DNA of 64,000 nt from Acanthosepion lycidas (taxonomy: Eukaryota > Mollusca > Cephalopoda > Sepiida > Sepiidae), in the NCBI GenBank assembly GCA_963932145.1, contig OZ010590.1:49081460-49145459 (forward strand), given 5' to 3'. This document shows positions 45,001 to 55,318 of the stretch, piece after piece; the first letter of the stretch is position 1; each line of letters begins with the position of its first letter. Under the pieces are notes generated by a model that worked only from the letters and a program-made list of their open reading frames with translations, was not told where the DNA came from and ran no database searches. The translations under genes were made by a program, and so were the position numbers.

Positions 45001-45181
45001 CAATAAAGGTGCAATTAATTTACAAATTCATGAATTATTCATACATAAAACAAATACAAAGGTTAATGATTAAATGGCGAGAAATCCATCTTCGCGAACA
45101 ATTCAATAATATACAAAAACCCCGAATCTGTTTATGAATGAAAAGATCCTGTTTTATAAATTTCCGTTGCATTAGATCTTT
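44550..45181. other. unassigned DNA
   Basis: (TA)n at about 44962-44998. No gene recognised. Confidence 0.45.
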
Positions 45182-45233
45182 CTATTTTACAAGCTTTCGT
45201 CTGTTCCTACAGACATCCTCAGGTATGAAATAG
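45182..45233 (-). other. hammerhead-like motif with stems I and II
   Basis: The minus strand reads CTATTT-catac-CTGAGGA-TGTCTGT-agga-ACAGAC-GAAA-GCTTGTA-AAATAG. CUGAGGA and GAAA match the core consensus, stem II has 6 perfect pairs, and CUAUUU/AAAUAG could form an outer stem I across an internal bulge. Stem III is poor. Could be an eroded ribozyme or a retroelement tail hairpin. Confidence 0.5.
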
Positions 45234-45889
45234 ATTGTGTTCTTGTTTATACTCTCAGTAATAAGTGGACAAACGAAAACAAGGTTGTAATCCGAAAAAT
45301 GCTATGAGAAATGTGTTATTGTTTTGGAACGTGCAGTCACAACGTTGAGTTTGAATTTAAATTTTAAGGTTAAAGTTCTGCGTTTATGTACAAATGTAGT
45401 GATAAGAGAATTCTTTTTTACTGGTAAATTTTCCGTCAAATGTCGCACTTATTATTGCACCTTTATTGAAATTAAAATAACTGATCCAAGTGCAACTTTC
45501 GGATAATAAGTGCGACATTACTGTAATTATTGAACAATATAGTTCATGCCATATATATATATATATATCGTTCGGAGGAGTTCATTCTGTCGGTCTAGGT
45601 AGGCACCATGACACATAAAAAGATGGTAGGTGTATAATAAAAGAGATCAAGAGTGGCGGTATCAATGATTGTATCATCTAATCTCGGGTCACACCCGGCA
45701 TGACATCTGATAATACAACTAGCTTTGAAACAATAGCAAAAGTATGACGGCTGGCCATCCTTGAAAATTAGTTTATAAAGTACTGATATTAACATAGGTT
45801 GGTACAATAGTCTCTGGTGCCAGTGGGAATCATGCAAGTCTCTTATTCACAAGTTTAAACAACGGTGATGGTAATATAAGCAAAAAGAA
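45234..45889. other. unassigned DNA
   Basis: A short direct repeat of 'ttcggataataagtgcgaca'-like text and its inverse near 45440 and 45500 ('aaatgtcgcacttattattg'). No gene recognised. Confidence 0.45.
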
Positions 45890-46030
45890 ACGGGCTTGAA
45901 ACCAACTTGACAAATTTGCGCAAATGGAGGAAAGAATATGTTGCTCAAAAAAAGATTGACTTGAAAGGATAAAGTATTGCTGAGAGCACCAAATTACAGG
46001 AAGTTTCGGTGAGTTATGATCGCCCACGTC
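45890..46030 (+). mobile_element. LINE 3' tail, same family as 3.9-5.6 kb
   Basis: Text 'tgctgagagcaccaaattac' and 'aggaagtttcggtgagttat' with 'gatcgcccacgtc' matches in reverse the 3' tail near 3960-4060. Only the last part of the element is present. Confidence 0.55.
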
Positions 46031-46049
46031 ATAAAGGGAAATAGCAGAA

Positions 46050-46093
<44 letters not shown>
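46050..46093. repeat. (GA)n microsatellite
   Basis: Pure GA run. Confidence 0.95.
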
Positions 46094-46095
<2 letters not shown>

Positions 46096-46277
46096 AACAA
46101 GTCACACCTTCTCCTTCAATCGTAACGCGAAGTCTTAGATGTAAAAACTGTACCTCTCAGCTCAGAATGATAAAGCAATAGAACTTCGATTCCAGCCGAA
46201 AGGTACATTTTATTTAAGAATTCTTTCTATGTTCATGCCGGTTGATATTCATTTCGAAAATGTGTGTACAAAACACA

Positions 46278-46279
<2 letters not shown>

Positions 46280-46332
<53 letters not shown>

Positions 46333-46745
46333 TCTTTCTTATTGACAGCCCCTAGAGACTGTAATGTATCTTTGAGGATCTTCAAAAAACTATCAAAATC
46401 CGAGGACCTTGTAAACGAAATGTCAAACATGTGGCACATGAGGACATCAACAATTCTAGTTGTAGTTGGAGCACTCGGATTAATTGGAAAATGTTCCGAT
46501 AGACTCATTGAAGTGATCCCTGGTAGTTCATGGCTTAAAGAAATACAAAAGATTATACCCACAATTACACATTACGAAGACCTTTATTTATGTAAAATGT
46601 GTCTGACATTAGGTTGTATCCTTTTCTATCTTTTTCTTTTTGTTTTCTTCAAAAAATGCCCAGTGGAAAGTGCCAGGTTGCCATTTCTGACCTTAGATCT
46701 CTGGTTGGGACCAGGAAAGGAATTAGTATACACCAGAAATCGAAG

Positions 46746-46798
<53 letters not shown>

Positions 46799-46799
46799 T
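46280..46799 (+). mobile_element. restriction-like-endonuclease LINE C-terminus between AAT arrays
   Basis: After an (AAT)n array (46280-46332), an open frame reads DCNVSLRIFKKLSKSEDLVN, EMSNMWHMRTSTILVVVGAL, GLIGKCSDRLIEVIPGSSWL, KEIQKIIPTITHYEDLYL, then LPFLTLDLWLGPGKELVYTR and a second (AAT)n array (46749-46799). 'PGD...YxDLxxExxxMWxxKTxxxPVVVGALGxI...LxEIQKxxLxGTAxxLRK' is the C-terminal signature of R4/NeSL-like LINEs with a restriction-like endonuclease. The canonical GTAHILRK end is altered. The frame stays open over about 140 codons between the arrays, so this is a fairly young fragment. It is 5'-truncated. Confidence 0.75.
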
Positions 46800-46839
46800 A
46801 GATTCTACAGAGATGTCTGTACTTTTTGCGAAAATTTGA

Positions 46840-47499
46840 CTTTGCTTAAAATTAGTGTATGAGTGCGTTTATAAATGTGTCACTTTGTGTCCATATGTGT
46901 GTGTATCCGTGTGCGCGTACATACATGTTTGTGTGTGTGTGTATGTGTGAATGTGTGTGTTATGTGTGCGTGCATGCCTTTTTCCCAATGGCAATATCAT
47001 TGCTCGTTATCTCACATTTTGCCCGTAATTCCACACAGGCGATAATCCCACGGGTGGAAATTGCCGTGGCCCCGAAAATCCTTATCAGCTCTCTACTCTC
47101 CACATCCAATGGCCATTCCCTGGCTTATCAACGTTTTACCTCTTTCTCATTTTGTTTCAGGCATCCACAACTCCCTACTCGTTATCCGTAACAAAGCTCT
47201 GATGATAAACATTTATAATGAAGTAAAAAAAAAAAGAAAGGACAAAAAGATTACAGGAAAAGCGATCATCGCCATCTTGATTTGTGGCAAGAAGTTGAGA
47301 AATGGCGCGAAGAGGTTTGGGAAAGAAAGTAAGAAGGATGAAGACAAGGAGAAGACGAAGATGGGAGATATAGATAAACAGAAAGAGAAAAAAAAAAAAA
47401 GAGAAGAAAGATAGAGACAAAAAGAAAAGAAGGAAGATATAATGAAAGAAAAAGAGAAAAATGCAGGAAGTAGATATACATTAAAAGGAGAAGGAAGAT
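46840..47499. other. unassigned DNA with GT-rich and A-rich tracts
   Basis: Degenerate GT repeat at 46880-46970; purine-rich plus strand from 47220. Frames on both strands are low in complexity. Confidence 0.55.
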
Positions 47500-47660
47500 A
47501 TAGAAGAAGAAGAAGAAGAAGAAGAAGAAGAAGAAGAAGAAGAAGAAGAAGAAGAAGGAGATGTAGATGAAGAGAAAGAGGGGGAGGAGATGGGAGATAT
47601 AGAAAAAGAAGAAGAAAAAGATAAAGAGCAAGAGAAAAGAGTAATTAACGAAGAGAGGTA
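47500..47660. repeat. (GAA)n microsatellite and purine tract
   Basis: Pure GAA triplets at about 47502-47560 in a longer purine-only stretch. Long GAA tracts can form triplex DNA. Confidence 0.93.
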
Positions 47661-47763
47661 AATAAATTTGTAATGAAAATTTTGCTTTGTTATAATATTA
47701 ATGAATAAGATTTTGTCAAGGGAAAGCAAAGAATCACAATATCCTTTTTTCTCTCGCCCCCTC

Positions 47764-47767
<4 letters not shown>

Positions 47768-47818
<51 letters not shown>

Positions 47819-47823
47819 ATATG

Positions 47824-47899
<76 letters not shown>

Positions 47900-47918
47900 T
47901 GTGTGTGTGTGTTTGTGT
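47768..47918. repeat. (TA)n/(TATG)n/(GT)n compound microsatellite
   Basis: TA, TATG and GT runs in sequence. Confidence 0.95.
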
Positions 47919-48360
47919 GCTAAATTTCCATTTCATTCTAGAAGCTCACTTTTTGGCTGTGGTTGTTAGGTAGGTGCAACACAATCTCCCACTTCATTTT
48001 TTCCTGCATTTGGGTTGAATAAATATTTATTTTAGAATACCTTTAGTGAACCCAGGGCCTCAAAATTTAAAATTACGCCACTTGCGACTTGAGCATCGTT
48101 TACAATAATATAGATTCTCATAGATTACTAATGTGAAACAAATCCAAATATAGTGGCACTCGACCTCCAAAATGCAGCCAATTCTGGCAACAACCCTAGA
48201 ATTTATAAACACAAATATAGAGATGTATAACAATTTACAAATATTTTTGCACTGATAAAAAATGCGATAAAATTGTTGAACATAAAAATGTTAGACAGAA
48301 ATGAAAATTATGAATAAAATTTGTCTATATTTCCGTTTCGTTGTACGCTCCGACCTTCTT
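47919..48360. other. unassigned DNA
   Basis: No gene. Holds the second 'aggtaggtgcaacacaatct' phrase noted at 41.86 kb. Confidence 0.4.
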
Positions 48361-48669
48361 CTCAAGGACACATGGCACAGTGGATAAAGGCCTTAGTTAG
48401 ATCCAGTGACAGGACCCAAAGAGTGTGAGTTCAATACCTGGTTAAGGAAGTGGAGAACTTTCAGGGGGAAAATTAACAGGAGATAACTGATAGCTGACAT
48501 CCATCAAACATGGCACGTGTAACTAGAACAGTCTAACCCATCGAGCGAAATAAAGGGTTCAGTTCGACATTCCAACCACCTGAAGAAGGCCGGAGCGTAC
48601 AACGGCCGAAACGTTGTGACAAATATGACAACGAAGATGAGGACGATAGTCCGAACAATGTAAATAGTG
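48361..48669 (+). mobile_element. tRNA-derived SINE B, full-length copy
   Basis: Head 'cacatggcacagtggataaa' (A-box-like), B-box GTGTGAGTTCAATACCTGG, body 'ggagataactgatagctgac' and 'gcacgtgtaactagaacagt', tail core CTGAAGA-AGGCCG-gagcgtacaa-CGGCC-GAAAC at 48580-48612, then 'gtccgaacaatgtaaatagt'. The 5-bp stem between CUGANGA and GAAAC is intact. Confidence 0.88.
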
Positions 48670-48689
48670 TATGAATAAAATTATTGGAG

Positions 48690-48850
48690 TTTGCCTGGTA
48701 GCTGAGATGATTGCTTATTTGCCACCAGTGGCAGCTGTTAGCGTTCGAGTCTCAAAAGTGACATTATTGGATCTCGAATGCTGATTTTACCAATCCTGCA
48801 GCTAATTTGAGCTTGTGCCAGACAAATCTCAGATTTTCGATTCTTAATAA
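48690..48850 (+). mobile_element. tRNA-derived SINE type E
   Basis: 'cctggtagctgagatgattg' (A-box-like) and 'agcgttcgagtctc' (B-box-like) spaced as in a tRNA, followed by 'aatgctgattttacc'. Partial match at 23.8 kb. Confidence 0.6.
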
Positions 48851-49228
48851 TGCAAAGAATTAAGACATTTAATGTTGTACAGAAATGATTGATTAGAAAA
48901 TTTAAAACAGAAATCTAATGTCGATTAGACACATTATAGAGTATAAAGAACGAAGATGTTGAAGGTGCTGGGGCGTCACGTGACGATGCTGGTCCCTTCC
49001 TGAGTCTGAGTGAATGGAGGTGTTGTCGTTCGAATGAGTCATTTTATCCAGCATCTGAATCGTCAGAGACAAGAATACAGACACAAAAGTCGCCCAAGTA
49101 GAAGATAACAAATGAGAAAAGATTTCCTCTATGCACTTGCCTACACGTTATCATTATTATTGTTACTATTATTATTGTTACTATTATTATTGTGAAATAA
49201 TCTAGAAAACTGAAGCTGAAGCAGAAAT

Positions 49229-49262
<34 letters not shown>

Positions 49263-49559
49263 AAAGCGAAATTTATCATAGACTGTCCTGATAGTAATGG
49301 GTGTTTTTATATATCAGGAGACTTTTATCTTTTCTTTTTTCTTTTTTTACAAATAACCTTCTACACGAATTACAAACCACATGGGGCTGAAAGACATTCC
49401 AAAGAACTCATTGTTCTAATTGAATCCAATCAGATTATGCCGATTTGTTTAGGAGCCAGATAAACATTGGCGTTCAGCCCAGTTTCTCACTAAAAATACC
49501 CGGGAGACTTCATTATTTAAAGCAGACATTAAGGTATCTCCTACCCTTTCTTCTTAAAA
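48851..49559. other. unassigned DNA
   Basis: A TTATTATTGTTAC-type repeat at about 49140-49200 and a poly-A run at 49231-49260. No gene. Confidence 0.5.
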
Positions 49560-49800
49560 AGAGTCACTACAATCCAGTGGATCGTATCTGTACTTTTTAA
49601 AGATCAATTCAGTTAGATTCTCATTGGGAACAAAGAACTTAAACTATGCCCTGTCAAAATTCCACTCTCATCACCCTCCTTATTCTCCTGATCTGACTAT
49701 CATCTGTTCCCCAACATCTAAAACACTTCGCTGGGAATCGGTATCGTAGTGGTGATGCTGTTATATCTGCTGTTGATAACTTTCTTGACCAACAGGTTGA
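49560..49800 (+). mobile_element. mariner-like transposase C-terminal remnant
   Basis: Plus strand reads NKELNYALSKFHSHHPPYSPDL, and after a frame change PQHLKHFAGNRYRSGDAVIS, AVDNFLDQQ. 'HPPYSPDLxPxDYHLFxxLKxxLxGxRF' is the C-terminal block of mariner transposases; the third catalytic position region is altered. No terminal repeats found. Confidence 0.65.
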
Positions 49801-50172
49801 ACAATCTTTGAAAAGTCAGATGTCAGCATGAATGTCCATGGAGGCCAAACCGTTTTTCTGCAGGTACTTGACAAGACTAATGCCAAATTTTGGCAATTTT
49901 CAAGAGAGATCGCTACTAGTTATACTTGAAGTCTTCTTTGAATAGGCAGATGTCAGTTTATCTGGAAAGAAACAATGTAGATGAGTTGAAATTAAGGCAT
50001 GCAAGATTTTACAGCTCTAGCATCATTCCATTGTATTAAGCTTATGAAATATTCAGTCCATCTTCGTATATGGATGTATATACATGGTCAGAAAATAGTA
50101 TTGAAAACAGGCGCGCGCACACACATACACATATGCATATATATAAATTTGATGGAAATAAATCTATTAATT

Positions 50173-50232
<60 letters not shown>

Positions 50233-50295
50233 CTGAAAATGTATGACATCTGGAAAATGTATGACAAGTGGAAAATGTATGACAAGTGGAAAATT
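49801..50295. other. unassigned DNA with TA microsatellite
   Basis: (TA)n at 50178-50231, followed by three copies of 'ggaaaatgtatgacaagt'-type 18-bp repeats to 50295. No gene. Confidence 0.55.
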
Positions 50296-50420
50296 TTTCT
50301 TGTGACGCGTTTCGTTCTTTAGGACGTCACCGAACTAAATTTGTTAATGCGTTTACACATGCGCACGAACGAGTAATGTTGGGAATTTCTTTTTTTTATC
50401 TAGCCGATTTAATTTACATT
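50296..50420 (-). mobile_element. SINE tail with hammerhead-like core, copy 2
   Basis: Matches 27306-27345: minus strand CGGTGACGTCCTAAAGAACG followed by AAACGCGTCACAAG. The body continues to about 50420 with 'acatgcgcacgaacgagtaa', seen also near 27575. Confidence 0.5.
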
Positions 50421-50595
50421 CTTTTTGCTTTTTTTCCATCACTATAGATATCGTAGATTACATATAGATCAGTAGATATCCCACACCGATGATTGAAGTT
50501 CTGCCAGGAAGAGTGACATTTTGTCACAAGAAAAAGATTTTCCACTTCGTCATACATTTTCCTCAGTATTATTTCTGAAACATATATCGGTATAC

Positions 50596-50667
<72 letters not shown>
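50596..50667. repeat. (TACA)n(TA)n microsatellite
   Basis: Borders the left side of the large inverted repeat by about 95 bp. Confidence 0.95.
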
Positions 50668-50669
<2 letters not shown>

Positions 50670-50761
50670 AAAAGAAAGAACAGTAAGATATATAATCCGG
50701 TGTTCTTATAGATATTTTTATTTTTACAAAATAGTGCTCAATGTAAATTTACCAGGCATTA

Positions 50762-52012
50762 ATATTATAAGTTAATAGACTTAAAATATGGTTTTTCGCT
50801 ACACAGTTCCAACCATGTTTCAAAAATGGAAGCTAAAAGCCCCGAATTTAATTTTGTACTTAAATTAAAGACATTAGTTCCATTTCATCCTCAAGCGAAT
50901 TTTGGAGTAACTTTAAAAATTACAGGGTTTTAAATACACAGCTAAAACAAATTCATGTTTCCAAGGTTACAGATAAATCTATTTTGCTAGACCAGGGGTA
51001 TCAGGATGTTCAATATGTTTATATTTTAATGTATCAGTTATTGTTACGTTTTGGTAGTGGGTAGGGATGTATTTTTCAATGAAATCTAACATCCGTTAAA
51101 AGCGTGTCGTCTGGATTTTTTTAAATTTTTTTTTTATTAACCGCTAAAATTCTTACGGCATTTTTTTCGTTCGTATATTTAAAGATTTTTGGGAGGTGTC
51201 TACGTCAGATTAATACTTTTTATTTAACTACGATTTGAAATATTTTTACTTTTAATTTTTAATATACTATATTTCTATCAAGAACAATTATTCTGACGTA
51301 GACACCTACCAAAAATCTTTAAATATACGAAAAAAAAAAAAAAAAAAAATTTTTACTTAAATAATATTTAAATATAAAATTTTTTAAAAATCGTAATATA
51401 CTTATACTTGATATAGAAATTAAATGAAATATATTCTATAAAAACTAACAATGAAAATATTTTAAAGTTGTAATTATAATTGTAGTTAATTAAAATGAAT
51501 TCTAACCTAAACTTCTTTTAAATTTAAAATAAAATTAAATAAATAAATTAAGTTTACTAAATCAGTGAAATGAATTAGCTATTTTGGCCATAAAAAAAAA
51601 AAAAATTACTTAAATAATATTTAAATATAAAATTTTAAAAATAGTAATACAAACATACTTGATATAGAAAAATAATTTTACTTTTTGATAGTAATTCAAA
51701 TATTGGGTTGGTGTAGAAATGGTGGCGCAGTGATGTCGGTTTTTGACGTATTTTTTAACGTCAAGGAGCGGTGTTATTGCGTCATTGTTTTCTGCCCCGG
51801 CCTAATACATTTATTTCAGTTAAGTAAAATATAGTCTAAAAAAAATAATAATGAAAATATTTTAAAGTTTTAATTAAAATTATAGTTAATTAAAATGAAT
51901 TCTAACCTAAACTTCTTTTAAATTGTAATTAAAAAGTATTACTCTGACGTAGACACCTCCCAAAAATCTTTATAGGAACGAAAAAAATGCCGTAAGAATT
52001 TTAGCCGTTAAT

Positions 52013-52043
<31 letters not shown>

Positions 52044-52381
52044 CCAGACGACACGCTTTTAACGGATGTTAGATTTCATTGAAAAATACATCCCTACCCA
52101 CTACCAAAACGTAACAATAACTGATACATTAAAATATAAACATATTGAACATCCTGACACCCCTAGTCTAGCAAAATAGATTTATCTGTAACCTTGGAAA
52201 CATGAATTTGTTTTAGCTGTGTATTTAAAACCCTGTAATTTTTAAAGTTACTCCAAAATTCGCTTGAGGATGAAATGGAATAATGTCTTTAAGTACAAAA
52301 TTAAATTCGGGGCTTTTAGCTTCCATTTTTGAAACATGATTGGAACTGTGTAGCGAAAAACCATATTTTAAGTCTATTAAC

Positions 52382-52390
<9 letters not shown>
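50762..52390. repeat. large inverted repeat, 460-bp arms
   Basis: The left arm (about 50762-51222) and right arm (about 51927-52390) are reverse complements with only scattered differences, e.g. 'acacagttccaaccatgttt' against the complement of 'aaacatgattggaactgtgt'. The 704-bp spacer has two diverged direct copies of a roughly 190-bp unit ('aaattttttaaaaatcgtaa...cttgatatagaaat' and 'atgaattctaacctaaactt') and the degenerate mariner MITE. Another inverted copy of the inner arm end ('ctgacgtagacacctaccaa') sits at 51289-51333, so a smaller hairpin is nested. TA microsatellites border the structure on both sides. It may be a fold-back transposon or an inverted duplication. Confidence 0.9.
51703..51805. 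mobile_element. mariner-type MITE with A-to-G-biased divergence
   Basis: Aligns end to end with the 102-bp MITE form, TA at 51701-51702 and 51806-51807. Relative to the four near-identical copies (8187, 9749, 31648, 55108) I count 16 A-to-G changes on the plus strand in both arms, no G-to-A, and only one or two T-to-C. See findings. Confidence 0.88.

Positions 52391-52459
<69 letters not shown>
52391..52459. repeat. (TA)n microsatellite
   Basis: About 35 TA units directly at the right end of the large inverted repeat. Confidence 0.96.
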
Positions 52460-52460
<1 letters not shown>

Positions 52461-52559
52461 ATAAATTGTTGTAAATATTACACCGAAATGAAAACACTAA
52501 CGTCTCATTTTAAAAGACATGTTTACCAATATTACACAAAAATATCTTAAAATACTAAA

Positions 52560-53310
52560 GAGTAAATTTATTCAATAAATTCGCCATGAGCTTCAACCAT
52601 GGCTTCCAGACAACTTCGGAATCTCCTGCAACTCTTTTGCATGGTCTCCTTATTTAAGTTGGTGAATGCGGCAATAATACTTGCCTTCCTTTCATCTTTG
52701 TTGTTACAAGAAGTTTTGTTGGTTTCTCGTTCAGCTACATCCCACATATAATAATCAACGGGGTTACAGATTAGGGACTTTGGTGGCCAGATATAAGAGC
52801 TGATGGGGTCGCAGAAATTGTTTAACAGATTGTGTGGCATGGTGCAGAGTCCTGTTACCAGACATAGCGTCTTTCAACAGCCACCATCTTGACCCAGGGC
52901 AGCACTACCTCCCCAAGGTACTTGATGTAGGCCTACGTCTTGAGTTTGAGGCACTCACCAACAAATTCGGGAGTTCTTTTCTCATCAGAACAATCAAAGT
53001 GAGTCTTCCTAGCTGCTGTACCTTCGTAATCACAATTAGACTCATCCAACTCTTTCTGAATCCTCCGCACTGTCCTTATATTGACAACCAAACACTCTGA
53101 AATGTTCGTATTGGATCTTCTGACATGAATGCCAAGCAGTATAGCATGTCGTTTCCTAATTTCTGGCAGAGTGAATTGTGTCATGGTGCTCTTTTCCTCA
53201 TAGACGACGCCCAGCTGATCCTGCTATATTGTGCAGTCGACACAATCAGAAATAAACAATGCACATGCACGAAATTAATAATAAAAAATGGCGACAATTT
53301 AACCATCGCA
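52560..53310 (-). mobile_element. Tc1/mariner-superfamily transposase, internally deleted
   Basis: Minus strand starts at ATG 53184: MTQFTLPEIRKRHAILLGIH, then ISECLVVNIRTVRRIQKELD (helix-turn-helix) and ARKTHFDCSDEKRTPEFVGE. After a gap of about 90 bp it resumes with IWPPKSLICNPVDYYMWDVA, ERETNK, then RFRSCLEAMVEAHGEFIE at the C-terminus. The central catalytic region with the first two acidic residues is deleted; the NPVDYYMW block retains the third-acid region. The 5' side (53290-53325, minus strand) has 'acagggtgcgatggttaaat', a likely left terminal repeat; I could not find its partner near 52550. Dead. Confidence 0.83.
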
Positions 53311-53319
53311 CCCTGTATA

Positions 53320-54055
53320 TAAGTACTCAGTTATCAATGCTATAAAAATAAATAGAAATTATCAGTTGTTTTTTTTTATTATTTCATACATTTCTTTTAT
53401 TATTATTATTATTATTTTTCATCACACACATCTGTAGCTGATTTATTCTTCGACTGGTAAGTTAAACACTCTTAATTCAGAGCAAAGAAGTTATTTCGGA
53501 CGAGAGTCCAACTCGCATACCCTATTGCAAGAGCTTCCAATGTAGGAACGCTTCAACACACTTCAAAACAGAAGCCGGTGGCAGACAGGTGTCGTTTTTA
53601 ACTTCTGTCTGTACAAACTTCATTTCCCAAAGAAACATGAAAATCCTGTTTAAAATGTATGTGAAATAATATTTCATTTCAAAATTCCAGATAACTTCAA
53701 GTACCACCAAAACTTGTCACTGATGTCTCCTCTAACACCTTTTCTGTTCAATAAATGATTCTATATATTAAATATTAATAATTTATATCTATAAATATTA
53801 ACACCTCGCAAAACAGGATTTTTAAAAACAGAATTCAGTATTCTGAATTTGTTTTTATATTGGGTTCGGGCACCATTTGATAGAGGGGAATCTGCTCGAA
53901 TTGTAATCTCACCCGATAAACACGCATCTTTTTTTTTGTGAACAGCATGGTATTCAATATCATTATTAGCATTGTTTGGTTTATTTTGTTTTACGGCATA
54001 ACAACACCGCAGTGGGTTATTTAATGCTGATAAGATTTTTAGGATAGGTTCGCAT
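53320..54055. other. unassigned DNA
   Basis: (TTA)n at about 53397-53417. The phrase 'accgcagtgggttatttaat' near 54008 echoes 'ccctgtgggttatttaatgt' near 20281. No gene. Confidence 0.45.
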
Positions 54056-54059
54056 GAAT

Positions 54060-54600
54060 AGAATATGCATTCTTTGTAAGAAATCAGACTTCAACATCAG
54101 CAAAGCGTGTAACAAACTTTACAAGATTTGGCACTCAAACCTTCCATCCTACTTACAAATCTAAATCTTCCGAAAATTGACTGAACCAATCCTACTGTAT
54201 AGATGAGAAACTTGGACATTATCTGTTCGTCTTGAAAGACGACTAGATGGAACATATACAAATCTACTTAGAAAAATCCAGAACATCAGTTGAAGATCCC
54301 ATGCAAAGCTTAACAAAATTTACGGAAAACTGAGACCAACCCCTCTTAAGCGCAAACAAAAGCGATTGCAGTTTGCCGGCCACTGCCACCGAGCGGACGG
54401 GGAAGTCGTCTCATCTTTGATTCTATAGATTCCTTCTGGAGGTGTCTTCTCGCGACAGTTGACTTTCCCAGACACCATAGGTCGGGACTTAGGGTTGGAC
54501 ATTGGGGATCTGGAGACGGCAATGCAGGACTGAACAGCGAGGAAAGGAACTGTTAATGGAGTTTCGACCAGCCAAAGGGAAGTCGAAGGATGATGATAAA
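54060..54600 (+). mobile_element. RTE-clade LINE C-terminal remnant
   Basis: Plus strand reads SDFNISKACNKLYKIWHSNL, IFRKLTEPILLYR, ETWTLSVRLERRLDGTYTNL, LRKIQNIS, then in another frame SHAKLNKIYGKLRPTPLKRK and QKRLQFAGHCHRADGEVVSS. 'AWxALNKMxKIWKSNLSRxLKxxFFRATVExVLLYGxETWTLTxxLExxLDGxYTRMLR' is the classical RTE thumb/C-terminal text. Stops and one frame change. RT core absent. Confidence 0.85.
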
Positions 54601-54639
54601 GAGATCAGTTTGTAGATCAGGTTTCATTGACATATTTTT

Positions 54640-55015
54640 GTAAAGAGGGTTTTTGTGGAGAATCAAATGTATTGCTGGAAATAATTTTTCCCGAAAACGT
54701 ATTAGTGGTATTTTTTTTCAAAAACGTATTGCAGGTAATATTTTTTCCCTAAATGTATTGCTGGTAATTAAAATATATATATATATATTGCTGGCATTTT
54801 TACTATAAAAACCTATTTTTACACTTTCATATTGTTTCCAACCAAGTATGGGGGTTAACTATTTTCCCATAGCTGGGACCCTAACAGGTTCTACCACCCG
54901 GGTCAGGGTGGATCTGGGAACAACAGCAATTAAGAGGTGGTTCTGTGATCCTTAAAACCTCCTGATCAGAGGCCTTGCTGCCGGGTGTAGTTTATCGTCA
55001 TACCCAGGACGCTCT
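54640..55015 (+). repeat. interspersed repeat family D, copy 3
   Basis: 54840-55010 matches family D ('ttcccatagctgggacccta', 'gaacaacagcaattaagagg', 'agaggccttgctgccgggtg', 'catacccaggac'). The preceding 54660-54800 holds diverged units of 'aaacgtattgcaggtaatat', corresponding to the 52-bp array at 37.4-37.7 kb. Confidence 0.78.
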
Positions 55016-55107
55016 CTGTCTTGTGTGTACACATCTGTTCGTAGAACAACAGTGATTGACAGCATCTGATTGTACAGTGTAGAAACTCTCGTTTACACAT
55101 ATAAGTA

Positions 55108-55208
55108 TTAGGTTGGTGCAAAAATAATGACGTAATAATGTCGTTTTTTGACGTTAAAAATACGTCAAAAAACGACATTATTACGCCATTATTTTTGCAC
55201 CAACCTAA
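55108..55208. mobile_element. mariner-type palindromic MITE
   Basis: Intact termini, TA at 55106-55107 and 55209-55210, centre GACGTTAAAAATACGTC. Confidence 0.92.
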
Positions 55209-55251
55209 TATTTAGTCATCGCTTACTTAATCAGTGTTGGTTACGTGTGTC

Positions 55252-55318
55252 TGTGTCAGTGTGTCTGCGTCTGTCTGTCTGTCTGTCTGTCTGTGTGTGT
55301 GTGTGTGCGTGTGTGCAT
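55252..55318. repeat. (TCTG)n(GT)n microsatellite
   Basis: TCTG then GT units. Confidence 0.92.

Noticed and set aside
46859-47191. 110-codon frame with Cys/Val-rich start
   Set aside because: The start is a GT repeat in translation and the end has no recognisable domain.
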